A stretch of DNA of 64,000 nt from Sarcocystis neurona (taxonomy: Eukaryota > Apicomplexa > Conoidasida > Eucoccidiorida > Sarcocystidae). The position numbers and the translations under genes were made by a program. The stretch is taken from positions 434,001-498,000 of the forward strand of contig KL647320.1 in assembly GCA_000727475.1 (NCBI GenBank), given 5' to 3'. The notes beneath the pieces are model-generated. The model was not told where the DNA came from, made no database searches, and saw only the letters and a program-made list of their open reading frames with translations. The first letter of the stretch is position 1. Each line of letters starts with the position of its first letter. This document shows positions 44,687 to 57,344 of this stretch, in pieces.

Positions 44687-46687
44687 CTAGGAGTCCTCCG
44701 TACACATATATATATACATACAGAGAGATAAATGTATAGATAGAGATTTGGGGAGATTTCTTAATTCCTGGATTTCACGGATATATCTGCTTAGGTACTT
44801 ATATAAATATGTATGTGTTGATATATGGTACTTAGTATCTATTTCTACGTCTATGCACATCTATATCTATACATGTACAGGTGGTGGCTCACAGAACATA
44901 TATATGTGCATACATGTGTATACACATACGTACTTATACAGGGGACTGCTGCACCAAGAATACACAGCATATATATATATAGATGAAGAATGGGCTCGCT
45001 ATGTAAATACAGAGGCAGACAGGGTGCACATATACGTATACATCTATGTATGCAATTGTATATGGAATGTCTAGACATATATTGCAAAGGCAAGCAGCAC
45101 ATGTATATGCATGTATATATTTATAAGAGAGTGGCTACATTTATACAAAGGTACATCGTACATATACATAAACACATACATTTAGTTACATAGGAGAAAT
45201 TCTGAACATATATTGCAGATGGAACCAGCGCACATATCATTACATATATATATATATATACATATATGTTTATATGGGAGTGGCTATATACATACAGAGG
45301 CACACACCGTACATTTATGTGCACGTATACACGCGTCAATATATATATATATATATCTGGTACATGCGTGTGCATGCGTGTGAGTGCTTCTCGTGCTGCA
45401 CAACACTTTTCGAATTAACATTCTTTGGAAATACGTGGACAGATATATTCTCCGACAGTTGCTTCCCGATCGCGCTGCTGCATGTGACACACGTGCAACC
45501 TCCGCTGCTGCTGCTGCCATTCTCTCACTGCCGCCCTTTCTTTTCGCTTCCCCACGTGAGAGGAGCTTTATATATATACATATATATGTACCTATGTACA
45601 TATATAACTATTTATACATATATAATAGAATACACGTATATACAACGTATATATACATACATATATAAATACTAAAGTATCTATCTGTATATATATATAG
45701 TATAATATAGACACACATATGTACACTCAAGTATACCTATTAGTTTCAGCGTATATATAACGTGTATATATATATATATGAATACATATATGTATGTATA
45801 CTTTATATATATAAACGTATATACATGTACAAATCTACTGAGTATATATACATATATATATGCATATATAAATACACTGAGTATACGCGCATACATGTAT
45901 ATATATATATACGTTGGAAGTTTATAGCTGTACGAAGAGAATTTTGTGTAGACGTAATTAAGAAGGGGAAGGGGGACGGAGGACCGAAGGAGCGCAGTGA
46001 TGATGCTACGCTTGCCTGCGCATGTTCTCTTTAATGTTGCATGCGGGAATTTCTGCGTAGACTTTTTTACCTTTTCGTCTTCTTCTACGTAAACAGAGGC
46101 ACTCCTCTTCCTTCCCCAAGAAATACACGTGCAGGTCCACTGCTGTACATTAACTCCTGGTCGGCACGTGCATGCACAAGTGTGTAGAGCCACAACGCGT
46201 CTCTGTGTATCTGAGTATATACGTATGTTTATATGTATTTCTCCATGTATGTGTATGTGTATACATATATATATATATGTGATATATATATATGTATGTA
46301 TATACATGTATGTGCACACTAATTGTTGCATATACGTACCCATACACACACACATATACAAGTATGAACAGGTACATGTGGACTCCTACAAATTCTACAA
46401 TATATATATAGTAGAGCCCATATATACATATGTATTTACACGTAAGTACAAGGATATTAACATACATATATATATGCAGTTCCCCTTCCTATGCATGTAC
46501 ATACACATGCATACATATGTGTATACACACATATGTTAGTGATATATATACATGTATATGTACAGGGGCATTGAGCCCCTACATATTATATGTATATAGG
46601 GACACTAACCGCCATATATATGTATATATTTTAAATATGTATAGGGGCACTGACCTCTATATATGTCACGTTGTTATGTAGACGTAC
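44687..46687. other. Microsatellite-rich stretch with weak exon signals
   Basis: Dominated by TA/TG repeats, including ATGGGAGTGGCTAYATACAT-like tandem units at 44.9-45.3 kb and GGGGCACTGACC units at 46.56-46.67 kb. Minus-strand exon candidates at 45.42-45.55 kb (contains RRIYLSTYFQRMLIRK) and 46.09-46.16 kb (MYSSGPARVFLGEG) could not be placed in phase. Confidence 0.4.
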
Positions 46688-46754
46688 CCTCTTAGGAGTT
46701 GTAGCGCATGTATGGCGTTTTTTCGATAGGGGGGCATCTGTGGCTGACCGTCTT
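46688..46754 (-). CDS. 67-nt exon with strong splice sites
   Basis: A run of CTG repeats ends GCTGCATGCAG directly before 46754, and donor GAGG|GTACGT follows 46688. The best reading is DGQPQMPPYRKNAIHALQLL, entering in phase 1 and leaving in phase 2. It does not match the phase of the next exon at 44686, so an intervening exon is missing, or it belongs to another transcript. Confidence 0.4.
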
Positions 46755-47077
46755 CTGCATGCAGCAGCAGCAACAGCAGCAACAGCAGCAAGAACAGCAA
46801 CAGCACCAGTAGGAGTATGCATGGATGACAACGAGGGAGGAAATCGACCTCCTTTGCAGCACGTGCCCATCACATGCGTATCTGCGCACCCACGAGACAC
46901 ACGGAGACGGAGACGGGGAGACACCACGGAGAGACAGGGGGGTGGAGACACGCAGAGAGGAGACGGCGAGTTTCCCCTCGCGCGTCTTGGAGGCGATTTT
47001 TGCGTCTCACGCGTCCCTGCGCCTTCACTTCCCGTCTCCGTCTCCGAGCAGGACAACCCAAACAGGGTTGCCTGTCA

Positions 47078-47079
<2 letters not shown>

Positions 47080-47108
<29 letters not shown>
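47080..47108. repeat. CA microsatellite
   Basis: Pure (CA)n of about 28 bases. Confidence 0.9.
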
Positions 47109-47111
<3 letters not shown>

Positions 47112-48129
47112 ACAGAGAGACGGACAAAGAAAGGCAGCGAAGTGGACGTATTGAGTGTGGGGTGTGCTGTACAGGCTTGACGTGCGGAAGTCATCTGTGA
47201 AGGTGGGTAGACGCGGTAGAAATCCAAAAAGTCGAGCTGTTCCATTCGCAAGGGCGTCCGTCTTCTCCCAACACCTCGCACACACACAAAATACCTCCGT
47301 TTTCTCTAGTTGAACCCACTCCTTCAAATATACAGACACACACGTATTTACAGACATATATGTATGCATGCAGCTGGACCTATCCATATACATGGACACC
47401 ACACCTGTACACGCATACATACTTATACATATACACATATACATGAAAGCTATACACATACATATATGTATGTGGGTATCGAAGTGATGGAAATACCTCA
47501 GTTTTGTTAACCTTAACGGGTGTATATCGCGGTAAAACAGATCACAAGGACAGATGAGCCAAACTGTTTACTGTACATATACATATATATATAAGTGTAT
47601 GTAAGTATACCCTGACATGGACATATATATATATGCATATGTACATCTCTCGCCCTCTCTATAGATATGCTGGTATCGATGTGTACGTTGAACATGTGTA
47701 TGTAAATTATATTACATATATGTCTACAATTTATGATCTACAACATATACACGTAGGCGCAATTCGAACCGACGCGTAGGAGGGGGACGTGCGTACACCA
47801 CACGATCTCCTCTCATTTTCTGCACCACAACTTTTGTCCACCTACCATTTATCTCTCGTTTTCTCATACACATATATATATATATATACTTTATATATAC
47901 ATTCATATATATATATATACATATATATATACGCACATACATATAGAAGCGCACACATATATATATATACATATATAAGCGCACACATACATATATATAT
48001 ACACACACACATATATTAGACATGTATTTTCTTATATATATATAGATAGATAGAGGTGAACACGTATGTGCAGACAGGCATAGAAAACACACCGGAAACA
48101 CAGGGGTAGATCCACTTCCACAGATTCCT

Positions 48130-48722
48130 CCCTACCGATGTGTGTTCATGTATGTATATTCATATGTATGTATGTATATGGAGTGTGTGTACGTATGTAT
48201 ATCTATGTATACGTATGTGTGTGAGTATGTGTAAGTGTATGTATGTATATGTATCTGTGTGTGTATGTATGGATATTCATATGTATGCATGTATATGTAT
48301 GTGCGCCCATGTATGAATATGTATTTGTGCGTGTACGTATGTATGTATATGTATATGTGCGTACATATATATATATATGTGTATGTATACATGTATGTAC
48401 GCGTATGTATGTATGTGTACGTATGTGTACGCATGTGTATGAGTGTGTATGTATTTATGTATGGATATGTATCTGTGTGTACGTATGTACATGTATGTGT
48501 GCGTATATATATATATATATGTATGTATACATATATGTATGCATATGTATGTATGTGTACGCATGTGTATGTATGTGTATGTATGCATATGTATGTATGT
48601 GTGTAGGTACGTATGTATGTATATATGTATGTGTGCTTGTGTGTATGTGTGCTTGTGTGTATGTATGTGTGTGTGTGTGTGTGCATATATATATATATAT
48701 AAATACATATATATATATACAC
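48130..48722. repeat. Long TATG/TGTA microsatellite block
   Basis: Nearly 600 bases of TATGTATG and TGTACGTATG units with drift. All frames are free of stops for long stretches, which produces Tyr/Val/Cys/Met shadow ORFs on plus and Thr/His/Tyr ones on minus. Confidence 0.85.
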
Positions 48723-48959
48723 AGAGAGAGAGACCGTCTTGCTGGTGCTTGGCGAAGCCCGAGGAGCCAAAAATTTTGTTTTTTTCGGGGAGTAGGGAGC
48801 TCGTGTGGTGAGGAGAATAATTCTGCGCATCTCTTGAAGCGGTGCATACCTCTGCGCGAGGCACGCCTACGTATGTGTATGTGGTAAAATAGGTGTATTC
48901 GTCTGAAGACGCATGCAACTTAAGGAGAAAGTAGAAGAAAAGTAGGGGAGGTGAGAACT

Positions 48960-51915
48960 TTTCAGGGTTTGCTTGAGACGGCCAAGAGAGGGCAGCGCAC
49001 GTGGTGGGAGTGACGACCGCTGGGCGAGGACCGCATGCAAAAATAGAGCCGCATCCATGTTAGGCAGAGACGGGTAGCTGCCGCGCTCCTTGGCCTGACG
49101 AAAGAATCAGCGACCAGCAGCACGCGCACAAAGTGCCGCTTAATAGGAGCGCGTGCAGCAGCAAGCGCGGGCGGCCGGTTGCTGCTGTCGGAGACGCACT
49201 TGGGGAACAGTGCCCACGCATGCAGGAAGTGGCACACACGTCCCAGGTGCGAGCAGCAGTGGACAACACGTTGCAGCATGCACAGACACAAGCCCTTTCG
49301 CGAGTAAAATTCGGGGATTTCCTCGACCTCGCATGCACTTTCCCTCTCGAGGCCGTACGCACACTTCTTGTGCGTGTATAATACATAGAGGCGCTAGACA
49401 TATGTGGAGAGGCGTACAGACACATGCATGCAAAGGCGCACATTAATATATATATGTGCGAATGCGCCCACACACATTTATATATATATATATGCAGAGG
49501 CGCATGCAGATATGTGAACGTGTGGATAGCAGCAGACGCTGTGCCTGTGTGCGCATGCCCTGCGGTATGTGCGTGCGTCTGCATGCGGGTGTGTGCGTAT
49601 GTACCGCAGGGCCCTTATCATCACGTATTTGCATGTGGTGGGCGTAGATGTTTATTTCCTCGCCAGGCCGGTCGAGCACTTTTATCTACGCATGCGCGTC
49701 AAGCCACATCCATGCGTCCCGCCCCCCCTCCCCTTTCCGTCCGAGTCCGCTCTGGCCCGCGCGCAGGTCGAGGAACGCAGCGACGAGGAAGATAAAGGAG
49801 AATACTACGAAGAAGGAGACGGGAAGAAAACAGAGAAGAGGTCACTTTCGCCGGGGGAGGAGAAGGAGGAGGACGAAAAGGACTTCTTGAAGAAGAGAAG
49901 GGCACGTATGGATCGGGCAAAAGGGCAGAGAAGGTGCGGCAAGGACGAAGAGCAGAAGAAACGGGAGACGGAAAGGAAGCGAAAAGCAGCAGACGTCGGG
50001 GTAGGCGGGCAAAGTGAAGTTTTTGCATGCGGCTGCGCCCTACGACTTTTTTATCCTTCTGCAACGAAAAAGTCCCCTGCCCCCGTCGATCCGCTTGTAC
50101 ACACACATACACGCACACGCATATATAAATATGTCGCCCAACGCAGAAGTACTTTCACCCATATTATCTATCTATTGACTTATCTATCTGTGTATCTCTG
50201 TCTCTCTTTAGATGTATATATGGACACGTATACTCCCGCGGATATTATCTATCTACATGTATACATACGTATATAGACTCCCATCCATATTATCTATTTA
50301 GCTATCCATACATATATATACATATATGTATATATCTCTCTCTCTTTCTCTGTCTCTCTCTCTCTATATATATATACATATATGTATATATATATACATA
50401 TACTCCCACCCATATTATCTTTCTACATATATATATATACACACACATATGTATAGACTCCCATCCATATTATCTATTTAGCTATCTATACATATATATA
50501 TACACATATTCCTCTACCTTTCTCTCTCCATATATATATATATATATGTATACGTATGTCCACATCTGCTCCCATCCATATTATCTATATAAATATATAT
50601 ATATATATATATGCACACATAAGGGGAAGAGACACAGAGAGACAGAGAGAAGGCGAAAAGGACACCGAGGAGAGGAGACGCCGAACAGAAAGAGAGAGAA
50701 CGCAGGAGAGGTCGTGGGGAAGTTCTTCAAAAGTGGGAAGAGCAGAACTTACTTGAGAAACGTGACGGATCCAGTTGAGACAGAGACGATCGCGAAGGTG
50801 CAGCGTTTCACGAAGGTAGTCGTACACCCGGCGCTGCTGGGACTGCAGGAAGAGAAAATCACCAGCACCACCGCGGAGCAGCGCAGATCCGCAGCAGCAG
50901 AAGGCGCAGCGCACCGCCAGCAGCAACACCGACGGCGCGCAGCCGCAGCAGCAGGAGGCGCAGCAGCGGCAGCAGGAGGAGGCGCAGCAACACAGCAGCA
51001 GTGACACAGGAGCACCAGCAGCAGCAGCACAGCAGCGCAGCAGCAGCGACAGCAGCACGGTAGCAGGGAGAGCAGGAATGGCAGCAGTGATGGCAGGGTC
51101 GTTTCGGCTAAAGAAAACAGCAGGCGCGGGTACGAGCAGGAGCAGCAGGTGGTGAGTTGACTGAAGGCAGTGCCAGAGCGTCCTCTGGCCATGAGCAGCA
51201 ACAGGGGCGTCTCGTCTCCTTGCAGCAAGACGAAGAAGAAAATGAGCAGCAGCAAACTCCGTCGACTTTCCTCTCTACTCCCACGACCTTCTATGAATTG
51301 CAAAAAGTTCTTGTGCTCGTCTCTCTTCAAAACATGCAAATCTATAGAGAAGGCCTACACACACATGAATATACACTTGGTGCATCACACACACCTTGCG
51401 AGGAATGTCTGCTAGACACCAGCAGCAGCAGCTGAATGTGCAGGAGTCAAAGTTTTCGTCAGCCAGCGCTGCTGTGGAGCCCGCAGCTAATATTCACACC
51501 CACACCTACACCTCGATGAAGAGGCAAACTATCTATACATCTGTCTATATCTATTTCTCTGTCTATTTGTCCCTCCGTCTGTGTCTCTCCGTATCCGTCT
51601 CCCTGTCTGCCTGTCTCCCTGTCTCTCCGCAGTACCTCCTCTCTTTATAGGCACACACTTCCATATACATATATACATATGAGACGCTTCTACGTTCATA
51701 GATAGGTGTGTAGCACTATTGGACGTACAGCAGCAAGTCCCATAAACGGGTTTAATATGTCCTTCGCCTGCAGGCCGCAGTGAACGCGGAGTTCGTTCGA
51801 GAGCTGCTGCAGGTGCCAGCTGCGGGCAGCGGCACCAGCAGGCGCAGCTACTTCTTCGCCGGTCAGCGAACGAAATAGCAGCAGCACGCTTAGGCCAATC
51901 GAATCTTGCAGACAT
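48960..51915 (-). CDS. Four phase-linked exons of a minus-strand gene, unknown product
   Basis: Exons in transcript order: 51915-51729 (acceptor CTTCATCTTTGCAG; GLSVLLLFRSLTGEEV, WHLQQLSNELRVHCGLQAK, donor GTACGT), 50842-50753 (acceptor TTTTCTCTTCCTGCAG; SQQRRVYDYLRETLHL, CLNWIRHVSQ, donor CAA|GTAAGT), 49685-49605 (IKVLDRPGEEINIYAHHM, donor GTACAT) and 49094 to about 48960 (acceptor GATTCTTTCGTCAG; AKERGSYPSLPNMDAALF, LPSLGRLKQTLK). The three joins are all phase 0. The exon at 50842-50753 is the best supported single exon in the right half of the window. The last exon's end is uncertain. Helical and hydrophobic alternation suggests a folded helical protein. Whether this joins the 44.7-41.2 kb exons is open. 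Confidence 0.5.
50260..50612. repeat. Tandem minisatellite, four copies
   Basis: ACTCCCATCCATATTATCTA plus TTTAGCTATCTATACA and a (TA)n block repeat at 50276, 50404, 50457 and 50570. Confidence 0.75.
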
Positions 51916-52202
51916 CTGCAAAGATGAAGAAGCAGCAGCCCCAGCAAAAGCGAGACAGCAGCAGAGCGAGACGACATGAGACGAGACGCCCGCCCAAACG
52001 AGTTGTCGCAGCAGCAGCACCAGCAGCACGACGCGGCGGCGTGCGCAGAGGGCTGCAGCAGCCGCCGCGCGCACCCAGAGGCAGACGCAACCGCGCGCGG
52101 CTTCTTGCAGCAAAAGTAGAGGCAGCAGCAGCAGCACCCGAGACCCAGCTAGTAATCCCGTCGGTATAGATACTCCTTTAAAAGTACCTTTCAGCACGCG
52201 AC

Positions 52203-52336
52203 GCCCAGCAGCAGCACGCCCAGCAGCAGCACACGAGGCCCAGCAGCAGCACCCGAGGCCCAGCAGCAGCACGCAGGGCCCAGCAGCAGCACACGAGGCC
52301 CAGCAGCAGCACACGAGGCCTAGGAGCAGCACGCGG
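52203..52336. repeat. 20-bp minisatellite, six to seven copies
   Basis: Unit CAGCAGCAGCACACGAGGCC repeats with exact 20-base spacing and few changes. Because 20 is not a multiple of three, each unit shifts frame, which fits intronic DNA better than coding. Confidence 0.85.
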
Positions 52337-52606
52337 GAGCAGAAGCGCGCAGGAGGACAGCAGCAGAGCGGCAGCGCGGCTTTTGGTCGAGGCAGCTGCA
52401 GCGAGAGATCAGGCGGGCGTCGCAGCAGCAGCAGCAAGAACAGCCACGCTACCAGACTCTTCCCGACACGTTCGGGGCGGTGGAGCAGCAGCAGCAGCAG
52501 TGCAGTAGACTGTCGTCCCAAGGCATGCACGCCGCAGCAGCAGCAGTCGCCAAGCAGCCCCATTTTCTTCGAGCAGCAACACGTGTCTCTCCCGCGGACT
52601 TGTTAC

Positions 52607-52657
52607 GCATGCGCTGCTGCACAGAATTTCCGAAAGAAGTATCCGCAAGGCTGCTTG
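52607..52657 (-). CDS. 51-nt exon candidate
   Basis: Acceptor GTAACTTCCCAG before 52657, reading QAALRILLSEILCSSAC, donor GTAACA after 52607; phase 0 at both ends. It lies just upstream of the exon 51915-51729, but that exon needs phase 2, so something is missing between them. Confidence 0.35.
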
Positions 52658-53614
52658 CTGGGAAGTTACACCTCGGAAGCGCCTTGCACCTGGGTACGCA
52701 AAAGTCGCTTATGTACACGTAAACGTACGACGGTTGCCACCCTCTGCTGCCTTCACATTGCTGCTGCCGGACGTTCTGCTGCTTCACAGCAGCTCACAAT
52801 CCATGCAGTGCTCCACACACACGCACACGTTACTACTGGTGACATGCAGGCCTAGACGTACATACACATGTATATACACGCATACATATACGTGTCTATA
52901 ATATGCTCGTGTGTATGAAATGCAAGCCTATATACATTCAAATACATTGACGTCTGTGTGACGTGCAACAGCAGATACATACGCGTAGGTACGCGCAGTG
53001 GTATACTTGTGCATGCGTCTCGTTTCTTCAGGGCCGGAGTAATACGCAGAAGTATTTACGTCTGCGGCAGACACATGCAGCGCCACAGACTCCCAGCCTG
53101 TCCTACGACAGACGTCCACTCGTATTCTTCTACATACATATATATGCATATATATATATATGTATGTGTGTCACTGCCGGCTAGCTGTATTAATATATAC
53201 ACGTGTACAGGCGTGTGTGCAGCTGTATACGTGCGAGTCGGCTTGTACTCGAGTATATAGACGTGAAGCATGTCTGCTATCTCTTCGGACACATATACAT
53301 ATATATGGAAGGATATCAACACGAACTTAGGCAGAGGTTTGCCGGAGTCGTCGCTGTTGCTGCTTGCATGCAGAGAGAGTCAATTTTACCTCCCCCGTGG
53401 CGTGCTACACTTATATATCTACAGTGCGCATGCGTGGGGACCACACACATAATAAAACGTATATGTCTGTACGTATATAGAGGGAAATGGACGTATCTGC
53501 CTGAGGCCTGTATAGGCCTGCGAAAAGAAGACGATTCACCTCTCCTTATGCGACACCGCAGAAACATATGTGTGCTCCTACATATACACGCAACATGTGT
53601 TTGTACACATATAC

Positions 53615-53965
53615 ACACATGTGTGGGTTTGTACACGTATATATATGTGTGTGTTACTACATATATATATACACGTGGGGGTTTGTACATGTATATGTAT
53701 ACATATGTGTGTGTTACTTCATATATATACATATATATATATACACGTGGGGGTTTGTACATGTATATGTATACATATGTGTGTGTTACTACGTATATAT
53801 ATATATACGAGGAGGCTTGTACATGTATCTATATACATATGTGTGTGTTACTTCGTGTATATATATATATATGTGTGGGTTTGTACATGCGTATATACAT
53901 ATATATACATCCATATCTATGTGTGTGTACTTGTACATGCATATATATATATGTGTGTACTTGTC
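53615..53965. repeat. Minisatellite, about 62-bp unit, six copies
   Basis: Unit GTGGGGGTTTGTACATGTATA followed by TGTATACATATGTGTGTGTTACT and a (TA)n block; copies drift towards the right. Confidence 0.8.
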
Positions 53966-55550
53966 CATGAATATATATATATGTGTACACGCGTATACAC
54001 ATATATTTTGACGCGTATAGGCGTTTGTTCATATGTAGACGCACCCCCATTTTGCATGTGTCTGCATGAGTAGATATACAGAGGGAAGTGCAGGCACCTT
54101 CGCGTGGGGGGCGCAAAGTGGCGAAATTCACCCGATTCGTAGAAGCGGAAGAAGTCCGGCGTTGTCGTCCTCCTCCACGTACGGACTGCGCAGCAGCAGC
54201 AGACGAAGAACACCGCGGACTGCGTGGCGACGGAAAAGGAGAAAAATGAAGGCGGCAGAGGGCGGTCTTCTTCGAAAGTGTTCCCCTCTCATGTGCATGC
54301 GCAGGTCCCGGCCCCGTTGCAGAAACGCCCACACACATATATATATGGATGTGTCGACCGTCGCTTCTCACAGAAAGAAAGGGACAAAAAAGAAGAAAAG
54401 AGACACGGCAGAAAAGGAGACACACACGGAGACAGAGAATTTAAAAAGAGAGACATTTATATACATATATATATGTGTGTACACAGACCATGAACAGAGA
54501 AAGGTAGACACACACGAAGAGAAACAAAAAAAGAGAAACAGACACAGACACACAAACGAATAGAGAAAACAGACAGGAACAGAAACATACATATATACAT
54601 ACATATATACATATATTTATGAATATGTACATGTATGTATCAACGTGCGCACATGTATGTACCTCTCCATATATGTGTATACATTTATAGGCATGGAAAC
54701 AGAAGAAGAAAAAGAGAAGAACTCAACATTCTTGTATGTATATATGTATATACGTGTGCAAATGTACGTACGTCTGTATATATGTTCACTTATACTCGTA
54801 AAGACAGAAAACACAGAGACGAACAGAAGCATATATATATGTATGTGCTAACGTGTACACACGTATGTACCTTCATATATATATATATATATATATTTGT
54901 AGATTTGTGTACACATACAGATGGACAGATAGAGGAACAGAAACAAACATACATATGTATATGAATGTATTAACGAGAGAAAAGTCTCTCAGTCGTTTGT
55001 GTATGGAGGCTCACGACAGCAGCTGCAACGGATCATCGCGGCTACACCGCTGCACACGGTCACATATATGTATGATTCTGTTCCATATATATGTGTATAT
55101 ATCTGTTCCTGCCTGCTTTTCCTGTCTCTGTGTGTGTCGGTGTCTATACCTCTTTCGCCTTCCGTGATCCTCTTGCTGTCTCTGCGTATATGTACCCGCG
55201 CGTACATACGCACTCCCCCAGCTGCGCACACGCCTATATACATATATATATATATATCGACAGATATATACGTGTGTGCATGCTCCTGCTTTTCTGTCTG
55301 CCTTGTCTGTGTCCACGTGTTGTGGGTCTGTGTCTCCATTCTTCTCGCAAGCCCCGGCCTCCGCAGCAGAGCCTTCACGCCAGCAGCTTCCCCTGCCCTT
55401 TCTTCTGTGCTTGCGTCTCGCCCCGTCTCTTTTGTGGCAGAAGAAGATACGGCACGGCGTGGCCACGCATGCACTCTGCAGCTCGCGTATATATGCGGCA
55501 CATATAGAGTCCTCCGCCACCACTCCACACACACATATATGTGTCTATAC

Positions 55551-55604
55551 TTGCGTGTGTCTAGGGGTGGAGGTGCGTATGGAGACCGGTGCGCTGCTAC
55601 CCCC
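55551..55604 (-). CDS. 54-nt exon with strong splice sites
   Basis: Acceptor CTCCGTGTCTCTCCAG before 55604, reading GGSSAPVSIRTSTPRHTQ, donor CAA|GTATAG after 55551; phase 0 at both ends. The parent transcript is unknown. Confidence 0.4.
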
Positions 55605-57344
55605 CTGGAGAGACACGGAGACAGCAGACAGCTGCCGAAGTTCTCCACCAGCTCTCCGACCGTGCGCCAAGTGAATAAATACACACTATTATACACACAT
55701 ATATATATGTGCATGCGTTAATAAATACATGTATACGCACACGTACACACATATACATATTCATATATATATGTACCACACATATACACATCCCCCCATA
55801 TATACATGTGCGCCAGTCGACATCCTGGGCATTACACGGAAGAGGACGACCGAAAATAATGACGCTCCTCCTATACGTGTGTGTCTCTGTCTCTGTATGT
55901 ATGTGTGTGTGTGTCACCTCTTAGCAAAGCGAGTCGCGCATGCAAGCAGCAGCAGACAGCTCCATAGGGACGCATGCAGACAGGACACTTCGCAGCAGCT
56001 TGGTTTTTCCGGTTGTCCATATCTTCACTATTCCAATTACTTCGCGTGTGTCTGAGCCCGGTAGTTGCCTCAGCGCCCCCCTACCCACCCCTCGCCATCG
56101 CCTACCCCCCCCCGGCGCTGTCTCGTCTCGCTTGTCTCGTAGCTACCTGTTAATCTTCCTGCCTTCCGGTAGAGACGGAGACGGAGACACGGACAGAGAC
56201 ACGGAGACGGAGACGCGGTTACACAGAGAGGACATCCATTCCACGTATACCTAGACATTCAGAGATATACACACACATACATATATATATATATGTATAT
56301 ATGTATATGTATTTCACTCTCTATATGTCTCCACTCTATCTACATATATAAACAGACAGGTACATACATTAGTTCCAGGTGGACATACAGTTAACGTAAA
56401 TCTATACGAATATACATATATATCTTCCTATCTATCTACTTATCTCTCGCTGTGTATATATGTGTCGCTCTCTTATGTGTGTATACATCTGTATGAGTAT
56501 ATATATGTAGATATTTATTATGTGCCTCGCTCTCTGTACAAACAGACAAATACTCCCTGCAGACAAATACATACATTAGCTGCGTGGTACATATCGTAAG
56601 TAGCCCTCCTCGTATGAATATATCTTCCTAACTACGTGTGCGTAGGTGGGTGTAGAGCGAGTGAGAAGCAGCCGTGGGTTCCTGTCTGTGAACTCGCGAC
56701 ATTTATGAGTTTCACTCGAGTTCCGCGGCCGCATGCATCTGCCAAGCGGAAGGCAGAGAGGGCGAAATTGCGGTCCACGCAGAAAATTGCGTCTTCCCGT
56801 GCTGTCTCTGCGTGCTGCTCTTCTCCCGTCTCCTCTGCTGCTGTCTCCGTCTCCCGCTCGCTCGTCTCTTCTTCTCAATCTCTCGGTGGCGTCTCCCCCC
56901 TTTTTCTCCAACTTCCCTTCTGTTTCCGTATCTCTATTCGTCTCCCCCTTTCGTCAGTGCTTCTTCTCTCGTGTCTCCCTCTGTCTCCGTCGCCAGGCAA
57001 GAGACAGCAGCAGCAGCAGAGAGGCGGGGCAGTCTCCCCACGACGTGCCTCTCTCTGCCCGTCTCCCTCGCTTGCTTCTTCCCTTGCAGTTTCTTCTGCT
57101 GCTTCTGGGCCCCTATTTTCTGACGATATCTACACGCAGCTCCCTGTTCGTCCTATATCTCTCTGTCTCTCCGTCCCCACCAAAAGCGAGAACGCGCATG
57201 CATGCGGGACACACGCACACGCACACATAGACGCATGCGCCCACGGTGAATAGAAGAGAAGGAAGACAAAGAAGACGAATCAGAAGAAGAGGAAGATGAA
57301 GAAGAAGGAGAGGCCGCAGCAGAAGAAGAGGAAGAAGAAGCAGC

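Larger units (their letters stand above)
46755..48959. other. Microsatellite-rich stretch, one weak exon signal
   Basis: Contains (CA)n, TA blocks at 47.86-48.05 kb and a long TATG block at 48.13-48.72 kb. A minus-strand candidate at about 47.26-47.16 kb (MEQLDFLDFYRVYPPSQM) has two other open frames over the same bases. Confidence 0.4.
51916..57339. other. Intron-like DNA with scattered exon candidates
   Basis: Apart from the features listed here, minus-strand candidates were seen at 53.39-53.25 kb (FHIYVYVSEEIADMLHVY), 54.24-54.19 kb (YVEEDDNAGLLPLLRIG, donor GTGAAT), 55.48-55.30 kb and 56.82-56.64 kb (AIFCVDRNFALSAFRLAD), each with competing frames. Plus-strand frames over the same bases look similar, so none is called. 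Confidence 0.35.

Noticed and set aside
47745..47790. tRNA T-arm-like GGTTCGAAT on minus
   Set aside because: No matching 5-bp T stem, anticodon arm or acceptor stem could be drawn around it.
48130..48890. Several 120-230 codon ORFs on both strands
   Set aside because: All are translations of TATG/TGTA microsatellite (only Tyr, Val, Met, Cys, Ile or Thr, His, Tyr).
49133..50276. Plus-strand frames at 49133-49381 and 49569-50276
   Set aside because: They look protein-like, but their possible joins are out of phase, while the minus exons at 49094 and 49685 fit a phase-0 chain with the strong exon at 50842.
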